Assembly: GCA_937957915.1 (NCBI GenBank)
Contig: CALGNZ010000046.1
Span: 1 to 64,000, forward strand
Length of the DNA stretch: 64,000 nucleotides
Origin: an uncultured Granulosicoccaceae bacterium
GTDB taxonomy: Bacteria; Pseudomonadota; Gammaproteobacteria; Granulosicoccales; Granulosicoccaceae
Reading direction: 5' to 3'
Shown one piece after another: positions 8,613 to 20,087 of this stretch (its first letter is position 1; the number at the start of each line of letters is the position of its first letter). The notes under the pieces are model-generated. The model was not told the DNA's origin. It made no database searches and saw only the letters and a program-made list of their open reading frames with translations. The position numbers and the translations under genes were made by a program.

Positions 8613-10013
8613 TCAATTACCACGCGCTTTGATCCTCGCCAGTTTTTCCGCAATTTGAATTTCCAGCCCACGATCAACCGGTACATAAAACTGCTGGTCC
8701 GATACGCTGTCTGGAAAAAAACGTTGCCCACTTGCCAGCCCATCACTTTCATCGTGATCGTATCGGTACTCTTTGCCGTAACCCAGATCTTTCATAAACG
8801 CCGTTGGCGCATTGCGCAGATGATCAGGCACTGTTGCATTACCATGCTCCTTCACAAACTGCATAGCGCTGCCGTAGGCTCGGTAGCTGGCATTGCTTTT
8901 GGCAGCACAGGCCAGATAGATAATTGCCTGCGCTATCGCCAGCTCTCCCTCCGGACTGCCAAGGCGCTCATACACCGACCATGCATCCAGTGCGAGGTGC
9001 AGGGCTCGCGGGTCAGCATTGCCTATATCTTCTGAAGCCATGCGAACTGCGCGTCGGGCAATATACTGAGGGTCGCAGCCGCCATCAAGCATTCTGCAAA
9101 ACCAGTACAACGCTGCGTCCGGATTACTGCCTCTGACCGACTTGTGCAACGCCGAAATCTGTTCATAAAAAATGTCACCGCTCTTGTCAAAGTGACGCAG
9201 GGAATCGCGGGTGACTTCCGCAATGGTGGCATCGGTCAGTTGCACGACACCGTCATCATTGGCTACCGCTACATCAGATGCCAGTTCCAGCAGCACCAGC
9301 ATACGGCGCGCATCACCGTCTGCAGCCTGAGCGAGCTTGCCCAGCACATCGTCAGTAGCTGTGATTTTCCGCGCCCCCAGACCCCGCTCACTATCAGTCA
9401 GTGCGGCTTTTGCAATCGCACAGATATCCACCAGCTCAAGGCCTTTTAATATGTATACACGCACCCGAGACAACAGCGCGTTGTTCAGGGCAAAAGACGG
9501 ATTTTCAGTGGTGGCACCAACGAAGTAAAACGTACCATCTTCAATATGTGGCAGAAATGCATCTTGCTGAGACTTGTTAAAGCGATGTACCTCATCAACA
9601 AATAATATTGTGCGGCTGCCACTTTCACTGAAGGTGTTACGAGCGTTATCTACAGCCGCTCGAATGTCTTTTACGCCGGATAGCACCGCAGACAGACTGA
9701 TAAAATTCGCATCGCACTGCGCGGCTATGATTCTCGCAAGTGTCGTCTTGCCAGTGCCAGGTGGCCCCCAAAAAACCATCGAATGCAGCAATTGTTTTTC
9801 TATTGCACTGCGCAGGGTGCTGGTTGCTCCGAGCAAATGCGTTTGGCCGAAAAACTGCTCCAGCGATTGTGGACGCATTCGGTCTGCAAGCGGGGCGGCG
9901 AGATGTGCGTCTGTTTCTACGGATGCCGCGGTCCTGGTGCCGGCTTTACCTGAACGTGCTCGTTCGGATCCGCCAGTGCCCTCATCGCCAATTAATGTGA
10001 ATTGCTCGCTCAT
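8613..10013 (-). CDS. rarA: Replication-associated recombination protein A (MgsA/RarA, AAA ATPase)
   Basis: RarA is a clamp-loader-like AAA+ ATPase acting at stalled replication forks. The 466-residue protein has the Walker A GPPGTGKT at residues 83-90, Walker B LFVDEVHRF at about 137-145 and the C-terminal MgsA tetramerisation domain with the HYDHD-type motif near the end. The first 40 residues are low-complexity, as in many homologues. It is the last gene of the ftsK-lolA-rarA block common in Gammaproteobacteria. A 75-bp gap separates it from lolA. Confidence 0.95.
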   Translation of the reverse strand: MSEQFTLIGDEGTGGSERARSGKAGTRTAASVETDAHLAAPLADRMRPQSLEQFFGQTHLLGATSTLRSAIEKQLLHSMVFWGPPGTGKTTLARIIAAQCDANFISLSAVLSGVKDIRAAVDNARNTFSESGSRTILFVDEVHRFNKSQQDAFLPHIEDGTFYFVGATTENPSFALNNALLSRVRVYILKGLELVDICAIAKAALTDSERGLGARKITATDDVLGKLAQAADGDARRMLVLLELASDVAVANDDGVVQLTDATIAEVTRDSLRHFDKSGDIFYEQISALHKSVRGSNPDAALYWFCRMLDGGCDPQYIARRAVRMASEDIGNADPRALHLALDAWSVYERLGSPEGELAIAQAIIYLACAAKSNASYRAYGSAMQFVKEHGNATVPDHLRNAPTAFMKDLGYGKEYRYDHDESDGLASGQRFFPDSVSDQQFYVPVDRGLEIQIAEKLARIKARGN

Positions 10014-10088
10014 ACAGGCACTGTATCAAACCTGCACACTGATTGGCATTGGTAACCCGGCGGGCAGGCACACCAACCAGTCGGCTAA

Positions 10089-11267
10089 CTAATTGGTTAC
10101 CTTGCGCTCTTCAAAAGTGATTTCGCGACTCGGATTGGCCGTATCAGCTTGTGGCGCCTCGTCCGCGGCAGGCGGAGTGGCAGGTTCCATTGAGCTACCA
10201 GCAGAGGTTTCAGTTTGCAGCGCCGGGTCTGTGGACCGCAACTCGTCGCCACCGAGCAGATCTTCATCCGAGTTAGGCACCGGGTTTTGCTTGATCGCGC
10301 TGGATTCTAAAGGCGCGGACTCTACAGGAGCAGACTCTTCTACGCCAGGTGCGCCAGGTGCGCCAGGCGCGACAGACGCGGGCACCAGCGTCACATTCTC
10401 CTGCAACGCGGGATCCTGCGACTCGGGATTTTCCGACCCAGAGATGGAAATATCGTCGAGTAGAGGGTCGGTGTCTTCCTCCAACAATGGATCGGACTCC
10501 AGCGTTGGCTCGCCAGCGGGCAGATCTGCCGGCGCGTCAGTATCAGAGGACTGCGATGTTGAAACCCCGGACTCGTCCACTGGTGAATCATCTCGTAGCA
10601 GATCATCCTGACTTTCAGGCACTCCACCTTCACCAACAACGTCGACACCCTCTGGCACGACAAAAGTGAACTGATCGCTGTCCAGTGCAATATTTTTTTC
10701 AAACTGCGAAAACACAATCTGTGTAGCCTGATCAAAGTTATCACGCAACTCCATTGCGTGTAGTCCGTCGCCATCCAGTGCAATAAAAATCTCGTTAAAA
10801 TCAGTATCGCTTACGAGTGGTTGCAGCTGAAACCACTCCAGATCATCTTTCTTTCCCAACTCTTCAATAACGAACTCATTTTCAATATCTCGCTGCCCGC
10901 TTAGCAATCCGATAGGCGCGCTGCCGAGCGTAGTTGACTGAGGCTGTTTGGTAACTTGCTTTATCTCCTCGTCGTACACCCACAGGGTTAATCCATCGGC
11001 TACGATTACCTGATTGACGGGCGCATCGTAGGTCCACTTAAAGCGGCCTGGTCTGGCCAGTACCACTACACCGGTTGACTCCTGCAACACAACAGAGTCA
11101 GCATCGTAGACAGTCTGTGTGAAATTCGCGCTAAAAGACTTCAGGTTTTCACTGAAATCAAGCAACGCGTTAGAAGCCAGTGCTGACATCGGTGCGCCTA
11201 GCAACGATGCTCCCAACAACAGGGCTGCCATCGTTACGCGCAACAGGGAAGAGATTTTTATCATCAT
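10089..11267 (-). CDS. lolA: Outer-membrane lipoprotein carrier LolA with long C-terminal extension
   Basis: LolA ferries lipoproteins across the periplasm from LolCDE to LolB. Residues 1-31 form a signal peptide ending ALAS. Residues 32-212 form a complete LolA domain, including the conserved RPGRFKW and PIGLLSG motifs and the FVVPEGVDV end at which ordinary LolA proteins stop. A further 180 residues follow (213-392), strongly acidic and rich in Pro, Ser and Glu, with an APGAPGAPG run and several DPLL/DDLL repeats. This tail has no recognisable domain and is probably disordered. The start codon lies two bases after the ftsK stop, so translation is probably coupled. Carrier function is confident; the tail's function is unknown. 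Confidence 0.9.
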   Translation of the reverse strand: MMIKISSLLRVTMAALLLGASLLGAPMSALASNALLDFSENLKSFSANFTQTVYDADSVVLQESTGVVVLARPGRFKWTYDAPVNQVIVADGLTLWVYDEEIKQVTKQPQSTTLGSAPIGLLSGQRDIENEFVIEELGKKDDLEWFQLQPLVSDTDFNEIFIALDGDGLHAMELRDNFDQATQIVFSQFEKNIALDSDQFTFVVPEGVDVVGEGGVPESQDDLLRDDSPVDESGVSTSQSSDTDAPADLPAGEPTLESDPLLEEDTDPLLDDISISGSENPESQDPALQENVTLVPASVAPGAPGAPGVEESAPVESAPLESSAIKQNPVPNSDEDLLGGDELRSTDPALQTETSAGSSMEPATPPAADEAPQADTANPSREITFEERKVTN

Positions 11268-11269
11268 GA

Positions 11270-14089
11270 TTAAAGTTCGACTGGTGGTGCTGCAATCACT
11301 TCGCGAGAGCCGTTGTGCTGTACCGCACTAACCACTCCGGCGGCTTCCATATCTTCGACAATCCGTGCCGCTCGGTTGTAGCCGATTTTTAATCGCCTTT
11401 GAACATAGGATATTGATGCCTTACGGGTTTCGGTGACAATGGCAACTGCCTGATCATACAGAGCGTCCCTTTCACCATCAGCGTCATCTTCACTGGCCAT
11501 GCCCGGCAAGGGTAACGTCGACTCCTGCAGGATTTCGTCAACGTAGACTGCGGTGCCTGATTCCTTCAGCCAGCTAACGACACTGTGAACCTCATGGTCA
11601 TCAACAAATGCCCCGTGCACACGCTCGGGCTGTGCAGTACCGGGTGGCAGATAGAGCATATCGCCATGACCCAACAGGGTTTCAGCACCGCCCTGATCAA
11701 TAATGGTTCGCGAGTCTATTCGAGACGATACCTGAAACGCCATACGGGTTGGAATATTCGCTTTGATAAGCCCGGTAATAACGTCAACAGAGGGACGCTG
11801 TGTCGCCAGCACCAGATGAATACCTGCGGCACGCGCCTTTTGCGCTATACGCGCAATTAACTCTTCGACTTTTTTACCAACCACCATCATCATGTCGGCA
11901 AATTCATCAACCACAACAACAATAAACGGTAATGTTTCCAGCAGAGGCGCCGGTGCAGATGGATCCAGTGCCTCTTCCGGCTTGTACAATGGATCCGATA
12001 GTGGCTCTCCGGCTTCCTGTGCCGCCAATACCTTGGTGTTATAGCCGGTAATATTTCTTACCCCTAACGACGCCATTAACCGGTAACGCCTTTCCATCTC
12101 GCCGACACACCAGCGCAGCGCGTTGGCAGCCTCTTTCATATCGGTGACAACCGGTGCCAGTAAATGTGGAATACCTTCATAGACGTTGAGTTCGAGCATC
12201 TTCGGATCGATCAGAATTAACCGCACCTGATCCGCAGTAGCCTTGTACAACAGGCTAATCAACATTGCATTAACAGCAACTGACTTACCCGAACCGGTGG
12301 TACCCGCAACCAGTAAATGCGGCATTTTTGCCAGATCAGCCACTACCGGCAACCCGCTGATATCCTTACCCAGTGCAATGGCCAGTGGCGACTTCGTTTG
12401 CTGGTACTTGCGCGATTGCAGTATCTCGGTTAATTGCACAATCTCGCGATCTTCGTTTGGAATCTCCAGACCGATTGTCGATTTACCCGCGATTACCTCG
12501 ACAACACGAACACTCATCACTGACAGAGACCGTGCAATGTCTTTCGACAGGTTAGTGACCTTACTGACTTTAAGCCCCGGCGCTGGCAACACCTCGAATC
12601 GGGTAACCACCGGACCAGGGTGCACTTCGACGACTTCAATCGAGACATTGAAATCAGCCAGCTTGGTCTCGAGAAGGCGCGATAAATTTTCCAGTGATTC
12701 CTTTGAATAGCCTTTGCGGATACCCACGATGGCATCGAGCAGTTTTACCGGAGGAATTTCGCCACCCGGTATCTTGGGTCGCTCGCGTTCAAACAGCTGG
12801 AATTGTTTTTCTCGCTCCGTCGGTGGCGTTACCGGATCCGGGGTAGCGGGCCGATCGGTAATATTGATTTTCTTGTCTGACTTCGCCGCAGAAGGCGCAA
12901 CAACCGGAGCTGGCACGGCAGCGGCCAGAGGCACCGCGGGAACAGAAACTATGACGTCGTCATCGACAACCGGCGGGGCAACTATTCTCGGATCTTTACG
13001 CTTCTGTTGGCCGGCAGGATCGGGGGCGGTACCAGCAGCACCTGCTGTAGTAGCGGCCTCATCTTCGATCAGCGCCTGTTCGATCTCGCGAGCTTCGGCC
13101 AACTCGCGCTCGGTGCGAACCCGACGCTTTAGCTTACGCGCCTCAAGATAGGTCAGATAGTCGCCGAAGCGGTGCCAGGTCTGTACCAGAAATACTCGCA
13201 ATCTGACCGCGCTTTGCAAAGTCCACTGCCCGGTTCGCTCGACAATGGAAAACCAGGATATTCCGGTGATAAATGTAATTGACCCGAGAAACAGTGCCAG
13301 CAGAATCAGCGTGGTGCCCAGCGTATTGATCACCCGCACCATGTTGCCGGCAACCCAGGTACCGAGTACGCCGCCACCATTGGTGCCAATCGGCAAATCG
13401 CCTCGATGCACAAAGAAATGCAGATCCGCTAATCCGCAGGCCGTAAAGAGCAGCAGCACCAGCCCACCCAACCGGGCAAAGGCCAGTACCGGGGCGGTGA
13501 CTTCTCTGCTGTCTCGGAATGCGTTCCAGCCAATAATGGCGAGGGCAACAGGTAACAAATAGCCGACGTAACCAAACAGGAACATCGTGATATCGGCAAA
13601 CCAGGCGCCAAAAATTCCACAGGCATTGCGTACCTGGCCATAACCCCCCGTGTGAGACCAGCCCGGGTCACTGACATGAAAAGTCAACAGTGCGATAAGC
13701 ATCAGGATGGCAACAACTGCAACCAGAATAGCGGTTACCTCACGCAAACCGCGGTGCACCAGCGACAGCGCGCGCGCAGACAACTCGGCTTCCATGGGTG
13801 TTTTTACGCTGCGCCCGAATTTGGGGGAATTCCCCAGTATCGAGCTGATGCCGCCCGCACTGGAATCCTGATTTCTGCTGGAAGTGGTTGAAGCGCGCCG
13901 GCCTGAGCCGCTGCCAGAAACACGCGAAGCGGCAGCTTTACTCTTCGGCTTCGCTTTGCTTTTGGCCGCCGTGGACCCTGCTGCCTTACCAGTTGCTTTG
14001 CTGCGCGTCGCAGGCTTGGTTGATGATGCGCGTCCGGGGCGTGTTGTTCGCCCGCGAGCAGCTTTAGAGGCAGCGGCTTTGGAAGTCAA
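11270..14089 (-). CDS. ftsK: DNA translocase FtsK
   Basis: FtsK pumps DNA at the septum and activates XerCD at dif to resolve chromosome dimers. From the TTG at 14089 the protein has 939 residues: a Lys/Arg/Ala/Ser-rich tail (about 1-85), four membrane segments (about 100-300), a linker, the RecA-like motor with Walker A GTTGSGKS (Lys602) and Walker [10 protein letters not shown], and the C-terminal gamma winged helix ([13 protein letters not shown]) that reads KOPS. No ATG is available near the start. TTG at 14089 has a GGA seven bases upstream; a second TTG at 14152 would add 21 unconvincing residues. The basic tail is unusual: it resembles histone H1 or AlgP rather than standard FtsK N-termini. 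Confidence 0.93.
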   Translation of the reverse strand: MTSKAAASKAARGRTTRPGRASSTKPATRSKATGKAAGSTAAKSKAKPKSKAAASRVSGSGSGRRASTTSSRNQDSSAGGISSILGNSPKFGRSVKTPMEAELSARALSLVHRGLREVTAILVAVVAILMLIALLTFHVSDPGWSHTGGYGQVRNACGIFGAWFADITMFLFGYVGYLLPVALAIIGWNAFRDSREVTAPVLAFARLGGLVLLLFTACGLADLHFFVHRGDLPIGTNGGGVLGTWVAGNMVRVINTLGTTLILLALFLGSITFITGISWFSIVERTGQWTLQSAVRLRVFLVQTWHRFGDYLTYLEARKLKRRVRTERELAEAREIEQALIEDEAATTAGAAGTAPDPAGQQKRKDPRIVAPPVVDDDVIVSVPAVPLAAAVPAPVVAPSAAKSDKKINITDRPATPDPVTPPTEREKQFQLFERERPKIPGGEIPPVKLLDAIVGIRKGYSKESLENLSRLLETKLADFNVSIEVVEVHPGPVVTRFEVLPAPGLKVSKVTNLSKDIARSLSVMSVRVVEVIAGKSTIGLEIPNEDREIVQLTEILQSRKYQQTKSPLAIALGKDISGLPVVADLAKMPHLLVAGTTGSGKSVAVNAMLISLLYKATADQVRLILIDPKMLELNVYEGIPHLLAPVVTDMKEAANALRWCVGEMERRYRLMASLGVRNITGYNTKVLAAQEAGEPLSDPLYKPEEALDPSAPAPLLETLPFIVVVVDEFADMMMVVGKKVEELIARIAQKARAAGIHLVLATQRPSVDVITGLIKANIPTRMAFQVSSRIDSRTIIDQGGAETLLGHGDMLYLPPGTAQPERVHGAFVDDHEVHSVVSWLKESGTAVYVDEILQESTLPLPGMASEDDADGERDALYDQAVAIVTETRKASISYVQRRLKIGYNRAARIVEDMEAAGVVSAVQHNGSREVIAAPPVEL

Positions 14090-15454
<1,365 letters not shown>

Positions 15455-15456
15455 CG

Positions 15457-16596
15457 GTGCAGATAGAGGTATGCGACTCGATCGCAAAAACCACAGCGGC
15501 CGAGTGGAATTTACTGACGGACGGCAGCAACCCGTTCGTTCGCTACGAGTTTCTGAGCGCGCTCGAGAACAACAAGTGCGTTGACGCCGAGCATGGCTGG
15601 CATCCGTGCCACCTGATGATGAAAGATGGCGATGCACTGATTGCAGCCGCCCCTGCATACCTCAAAACCCACTCGTATGGTGAGTTTGTATTCGACTGGG
15701 CATGGGCAGAGGCATACGAGCGCCATGGTGCGACTTACTATCCCAAGCTAATCAGCGCAATACCCTTTACACCGGCCACCGGCCCAAGACTGCTGGTGGC
15801 CGACGGGCAGGATCGCAAGCACTGCACCGAAGCGCTGATGAGTGCAGCAGTTGCGCTGTGCCAGCAACAGAACTTCTCCAGTGCGCACTGGTTGTTTCCA
15901 ACCGCTGAAGAAGCCCAGGAACTGGAACAGGGAAACTACATGTTGCGGATGGGCTGTCAGTACATCTGGTCGAACGATAGCTACACTGATTTCGAGGATT
16001 TCCTGTCACGCTGCACCTCTAAGAAGCGCAAGAACATGCGTCGAGAACGCAAGCGGGTGCAGGAACAGGGCGTCACGCTGCAACTCCTGCACGGTAAAGA
16101 ATTGAAGTCCGAAGACTGGCAACAAGTGATGCAGTTTTATCTGGACACATTTAGCCGCAAGTGGGGCAACCCGACACTGAACCATGGATTCTTCAGCGAG
16201 ATTGGCCAGTCGATGGGTGACGACGTCATTATTGTATTCGCAAGCTTTGAAGGGAAACGCGTCGCCTGCTCCGTTATGCTCAAAGGCACTGACACTCTCT
16301 ATGGGCGCTACTGGGGTTGCGCCGAGGAGTTTCACAGCCTGCACTTCGAGGCTTGCTACTATCAGGGCATAGATTACTGTATCGCCAACGGACTAAAACG
16401 ATTCGAGCCTGGCGCACAAGGTGAACACAAAATTGGCAGAGGCTTTGTGCCTACTCCAACCTGGTCGGCACACTATCTGACAAACGAAGAATTCTCCGAC
16501 GCCGTGCAGCGTTTTCTCAATCAGGAAAGGCCGCTGATGGAAAAACATTGCGAGGAGTTACATCAGTTGCTGCCGTTTAGAAACACGGATGGATAG
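15457..16596 (+). CDS. GNAT/FemAB-like acyltransferase (DUF482 family)
   Basis: The 379-residue protein belongs to the FemAB-like family formerly called DUF482 (COG3146). Supporting features are the early NPFVRYEFL motif, the YPKL and FTPATG region, the SKKRKNMRRERK basic segment near residues 187-198, and the C-terminal FEPGAQGEHKIGRGF signature. Members have two GNAT-like folds and are thought to transfer an acyl or aminoacyl group; the substrate is not established. The GTG start lies two bases after the trxB stop, implying translational coupling. It occupies the slot between trxB and aat, which are adjacent in Pseudomonas. Confidence 0.85.
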   Translation: MQIEVCDSIAKTTAAEWNLLTDGSNPFVRYEFLSALENNKCVDAEHGWHPCHLMMKDGDALIAAAPAYLKTHSYGEFVFDWAWAEAYERHGATYYPKLISAIPFTPATGPRLLVADGQDRKHCTEALMSAAVALCQQQNFSSAHWLFPTAEEAQELEQGNYMLRMGCQYIWSNDSYTDFEDFLSRCTSKKRKNMRRERKRVQEQGVTLQLLHGKELKSEDWQQVMQFYLDTFSRKWGNPTLNHGFFSEIGQSMGDDVIIVFASFEGKRVACSVMLKGTDTLYGRYWGCAEEFHSLHFEACYYQGIDYCIANGLKRFEPGAQGEHKIGRGFVPTPTWSAHYLTNEEFSDAVQRFLNQERPLMEKHCEELHQLLPFRNTDG

Positions 16597-16713
16597 TGTC
16601 AATCGTATTTGATCGATTCAGCATCATTAGCGCGCAAACACCAAGCCCCTGCGTTCACTTAAAAAACTTACTTACCTGCAACAGACACGACAGGCACATA
16701 GACAATTTGTGGT

Positions 16714-17373
16714 ATGAATAGCTCGCCCATTATTTATTTACAGGAAGATGACGATCTAACGCCCTTCCCTCATCCACAGCAGGCGATGCTAAACCCCAAT
16801 GGCTTGCTGATGGCGGGCTCAAACCTCAAACCCGCTCGACTGGTGCAAGCCTATCAGCAGGGCATTTTTCCATGGTACTCCGAGGGAGAGCCTATTTTAT
16901 GGTGGTCGCCCGATCCGCGTTGCGTCATCTGGCCTGACCGTATCAAGGTTAGCCGCAGCCTTGGAAAAACCATACGCAAACAGAAATACACCGTTAGTTT
17001 TAATCAGGCCTTTAGCGATGTTATTGCCAATTGCGGCAAACCCAGGCCAGGTTCAGATGGTACCTGGATCACTGCAGATATGGCCGATTCATACCGCGAA
17101 CTGGCAAGACGAGGCATTGCAGAATCCATTGAAGTCTGGAATGGTGAAACACTGGTCGGTGGCTTGTATGGTGTTGTCGTCGGGCGCATCTTTGTTGGTG
17201 AATCAATGTTCAGCAAGGAGTCCGATGCGTCAAAGGTAGCACTGGTATCGCTGGCCGGTTGCGGCAGATTTGAACTGATAGATTGTCAGTTGCCGACACC
17301 TCATTTATCCAGCATGGGTGCCGAGTGCATCGATCGCGGCGACTACCTGGAGCTTCTCAGGATTCTGGCCTGA
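16714..17373 (+). CDS. aat: Leucyl/phenylalanyl-tRNA-protein transferase
   Basis: Aat attaches Leu or Phe from tRNA to N-terminal Lys or Arg residues, marking proteins for ClpS/ClpAP degradation. The 219-residue protein has the diagnostic GIFPWYSEG and ILWWSPDPR motifs in the N-terminal half, the GTWITADM motif, and GLYGVVVGRIFVGESMFS in the GNAT-like half. Length is slightly under the usual 230 but nothing is missing. The arginyltransferase gene ate, which often follows aat, is absent; instead a 200-bp gap leads to a HAD-like gene. Confidence 0.96.
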   Translation: MNSSPIIYLQEDDDLTPFPHPQQAMLNPNGLLMAGSNLKPARLVQAYQQGIFPWYSEGEPILWWSPDPRCVIWPDRIKVSRSLGKTIRKQKYTVSFNQAFSDVIANCGKPRPGSDGTWITADMADSYRELARRGIAESIEVWNGETLVGGLYGVVVGRIFVGESMFSKESDASKVALVSLAGCGRFELIDCQLPTPHLSSMGAECIDRGDYLELLRILA

Positions 17374-17580
17374 CGTCCTGCACTTCTGCCGTAAACTGGC
17401 TATATCTGCGACCGTCATGTGCATCAGGTCAGCTTTTTACATTTCTCTACATGGCAGAAATAGATCAGACCGATCTCAATCGGCCATTGGCTGCTTGCAC
17501 TGCTTTGCATACTGCCCTAATCTGCGTTATCACCAAACCTGACCAGCACTATATGTCCGGAAGTAAAAGGGAACCAAAAG

Positions 17581-17991
17581 ATGTCCAGCAATGACTCCAA
17601 CCAACAAGCTCAAAAGCCTCGGCGCGAAAAACGAATTGGAGACAAATGGATAGGCGTCGATTTGGACGGCACACTGGCTGAGTGGGACGGATGGAAAGGC
17701 CATGAGCATATCGGCCCTCCCATTCCGGCAATGCTTAACCGCGTAAAACGCTGGATAAAAATGGACATCGAGGTTCGAATATTTACTGCGCGAGCTTCAG
17801 TGCCAAACCACATACCGCCGGTTGAAAAATGGCTTGAAGAAAACGGCCTGGGCGGACTGCAGGTGACAAACCAAAAAGACTATAAGATGTTACAACTGTG
17901 GGACGACCGTTGCGTTCAGGTGATCCCCAATTCCGGCGAGTTGGTAAAAAATGCAACCTGGGTTCAGCCCAAGGCTGACGGAGAGCTTTAA
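17581..17991 (+). CDS. Small HAD-like hydrolase
   Basis: The 136-residue protein carries the HAD nucleophile motif as GVDLDGTLAEWDGW, with Asp27 and Asp29. Motif II lies in IFTARAS and a late WDDRCVQVIPN segment serves as the acidic motif. There is no sizeable cap domain. Similar small proteins are common in proteobacteria and phages; substrates are not known, though nucleotide or polynucleotide phosphatase activity is typical of the superfamily. The first 20 residues are polar and probably flexible. It stands alone between aat and the convergent aminotransferase gene. Confidence 0.75.
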   Translation: MSSNDSNQQAQKPRREKRIGDKWIGVDLDGTLAEWDGWKGHEHIGPPIPAMLNRVKRWIKMDIEVRIFTARASVPNHIPPVEKWLEENGLGGLQVTNQKDYKMLQLWDDRCVQVIPNSGELVKNATWVQPKADGEL

Positions 17992-18102
17992 ACCTGTACT
18001 CCAGCGACAGTAGACAATCGTACTTCATCAACACTCCGTCAACCTGGTACCTCCCGGCTAATAATTCTACTGAGCGACACGACGACTACAACAACCAACC
18101 CT

Positions 18103-19233
18103 TCAAACGTTTCCAAGCGCGTCCAGACAGGTGTTGATATCGTCGCGGTCGTTGTAAACATGACACGATATTCGCAAACGCTCATCACCCGCGTAAGTTC
18201 CCCACACCAGCACGTTACGCTGTCTCAATGCACGGGCCACCTCATCCACCCTGTCGGTCATAATACAAACATTCCCGGCCCTGGCATCGCTGTGCTCAGG
18301 GGTCATTAACTCCCACCGTTTCATTGAATCTATGCCTTGCCAGAGCACACGCGTTAATTCAAGCGCGTGGTTTTCCACCCGCTGCATTCCGACTGCTGCA
18401 AGGGTTGCCAATGCATTATGCAATATGTACACACTGATAAACGATGGGTTGCCAGGTATGAATCTCAATGCGTCGTCACGCAATGTCATGCTGGTTGGCT
18501 GTTGCCAGCCACCGGCCGACGACACACTGTTCCAGCCCAAAAATGGCGTTTTAAGTTCCGGAAAGCGCTCTTTGTTCCAGTAAAAAATTGCCGTACCATG
18601 CACACCCAGCAACCACTTGTAGCAACTGCTTACCACAACGTCTGCCAGACCAGCGTCGACATTAACAACGCCCGCAGCGTGAGTGGCATCCAGCACCAGT
18701 TTGGCATTTGAACTTCTGACCAGTGCAGAAAGTGCCGACAATGACACGCGCTGGCCGGTAAACATACTCACATGGCTTATTAATACAACGCGGGTTCGAT
18801 CATCAATCTGATCGGCAATATCGTTGATATCTATCTGCCAGTGTTTATGCCTGACAACCCTTACTTCAACCCCGCGCTCCTGCAACAGGAGCCATGGAAA
18901 TACCCCTGAGCCAAACTCTACGTCGGCAATAATGACGTTATCACCCGCCTTCCATTCGATTCCATAGGCCACTATGTTAATGCCCTCGGATGCCGACCCA
19001 AGAAGACTGATGCTATCAACGGGAACGGCAAACAACTCCGCACACTGCTTGCGCGTCGCCTGCAGCACGTCATCCTGCAAAGCGCGCGCACGTTCGCCCC
19101 GGGATTTATCAATGGTAAATTGCCGGATAGCATTTTGGTGGGAACGCAGCATGGGCGTCTCGCCTCCTGCCGACAGATGCACCACCTGTTCAATACCATC
19201 GAATTCACTTTTTGCAATTAATGGCTCAGACAT
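18103..19233 (-). CDS. Class V PLP-dependent aminotransferase / cysteine desulfurase-like enzyme
   Basis: The 376-residue protein has the class V fold: substrate-side LSAGGETP near residue 20, SASEGINIVA (80-89), the PLP ring-stacking DATHAAG (Asp182, His185) and the Schiff-base lysine in SSCYKWLLG (Lys206). It lacks the C-terminal Cys loop of IscS/SufS, so a desulfurase role is unlikely. Isopenicillin N epimerase-like or selenocysteine lyase-like aminotransferases are the nearest type. No pathway partner is next to it. The substrate cannot be deduced. Confidence 0.8.
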   Translation of the reverse strand: MSEPLIAKSEFDGIEQVVHLSAGGETPMLRSHQNAIRQFTIDKSRGERARALQDDVLQATRKQCAELFAVPVDSISLLGSASEGINIVAYGIEWKAGDNVIIADVEFGSGVFPWLLLQERGVEVRVVRHKHWQIDINDIADQIDDRTRVVLISHVSMFTGQRVSLSALSALVRSSNAKLVLDATHAAGVVNVDAGLADVVVSSCYKWLLGVHGTAIFYWNKERFPELKTPFLGWNSVSSAGGWQQPTSMTLRDDALRFIPGNPSFISVYILHNALATLAAVGMQRVENHALELTRVLWQGIDSMKRWELMTPEHSDARAGNVCIMTDRVDEVARALRQRNVLVWGTYAGDERLRISCHVYNDRDDINTCLDALGNV

Positions 19234-19663
19234 AGTTTCTCCCCTGCGAATGCATAATCAGCCTGGCTGGCATTTTAGTGGGCTTGAGGACGCCTCACTC
19301 TCTCTTTGCAGCTCTCGAAGAATTTACACTCGAACTATCGAGTGGTTGTTCGATGCGAGCGACAAACGTTAAACGCGAGAAGAATCCTCCGTGACAGCAA
19401 AACTCTGCGCGTTATGATTGCCACTCCATAACCAATACAGCTAAGGGGCGGGCCCGTTTTCGACAGACAACCGCATAAGCAACGCGTTAGGGTTCGGTGC
19501 CACTCGCCTTGCCCTGCAGCCACCAGTTAGGGTTAAAAGCATTGAACTGCCGACTCGCTCACTGCACTATAACAGCGTAAGAAAAACTCTCAACTATGAC
19601 ATCGTGCCGGTGGCTGACGCCGCACAAACAAACAGAATTAAGCCAGATACAACAGGTATTGCC
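19234..19663. other. Divergent intergenic region, no gene seen
   Basis: The 430 bases between the aminotransferase and the VOC protein contain only short frames without protein-like character. Promoters for both divergent genes are expected. No convincing box, hairpin with T-tract or RNA gene was found. Confidence 0.35.
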
Positions 19664-20056
19664 ATGCAACAATCGATTATCCACATAGCACTGGTTGTTC
19701 GCGACTATGACGAAGCAATCGATTTTTACACGGAGAAACTAAACTTTACGCTGGTAGAAGATACTTACCAGCCTGAACAGGACAAACGCTGGGTAACCGT
19801 CGCTCCTCCAGGCTCAAACGGTATGACGTTGCTGTTGGCCAAGGCAAGTAATGATCAACAGGAAAGGTTTATTGGCGATCAGGCTGGTGGTCGGGTGTTT
19901 CTGTTTTTACATACTGATGACTTCTGGCGCGACTACCAGCGGATGTTAGAGCAGGACATCGAATTCACGCGGCCGCCTGTTGAGCAGGATTATGGTACCG
20001 TCGCCGTGTTTAAGGATTTGTACGGAAATCTGTGGGATCTGATCCAGAAAACATAA
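19664..20056 (+). CDS. VOC superfamily (glyoxalase-like) protein
   Basis: The 130-residue protein is a single vicinal-oxygen-chelate unit with two beta-alpha-beta-beta-beta repeats: IIHIALVVRDYDEAIDFYTEKL at the start and FLFLHTDDFWRDYQRM plus DLYGNLWDLIQ in the second half. Candidate metal ligands are His6 and the late His of FLHTDD. The usual terminal Glu is replaced by Asp in NLWDL, so metal chemistry is uncertain. The start is ATG at 19664, with AGG eight bases upstream; a GTG 20 codons earlier would add a tail unlike the family. Confidence 0.85.
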   Translation: MQQSIIHIALVVRDYDEAIDFYTEKLNFTLVEDTYQPEQDKRWVTVAPPGSNGMTLLLAKASNDQQERFIGDQAGGRVFLFLHTDDFWRDYQRMLEQDIEFTRPPVEQDYGTVAVFKDLYGNLWDLIQKT

Positions 20057-20087
20057 AGCCGATTAAGGACTCCGGTTAACAAGGAAC

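Noticed and set aside
10093-10669. Long plus-strand frames opposite the lolA tail
   Set aside because: The minus-strand frame is continuous with a real LolA domain; the opposite frames are shadows of its biased codon use.
18103-19233. Cysteine desulfurase (IscS/SufS) assignment
   Set aside because: The class V fold and Lys206 are present but the catalytic Cys loop near the C-terminus is not.
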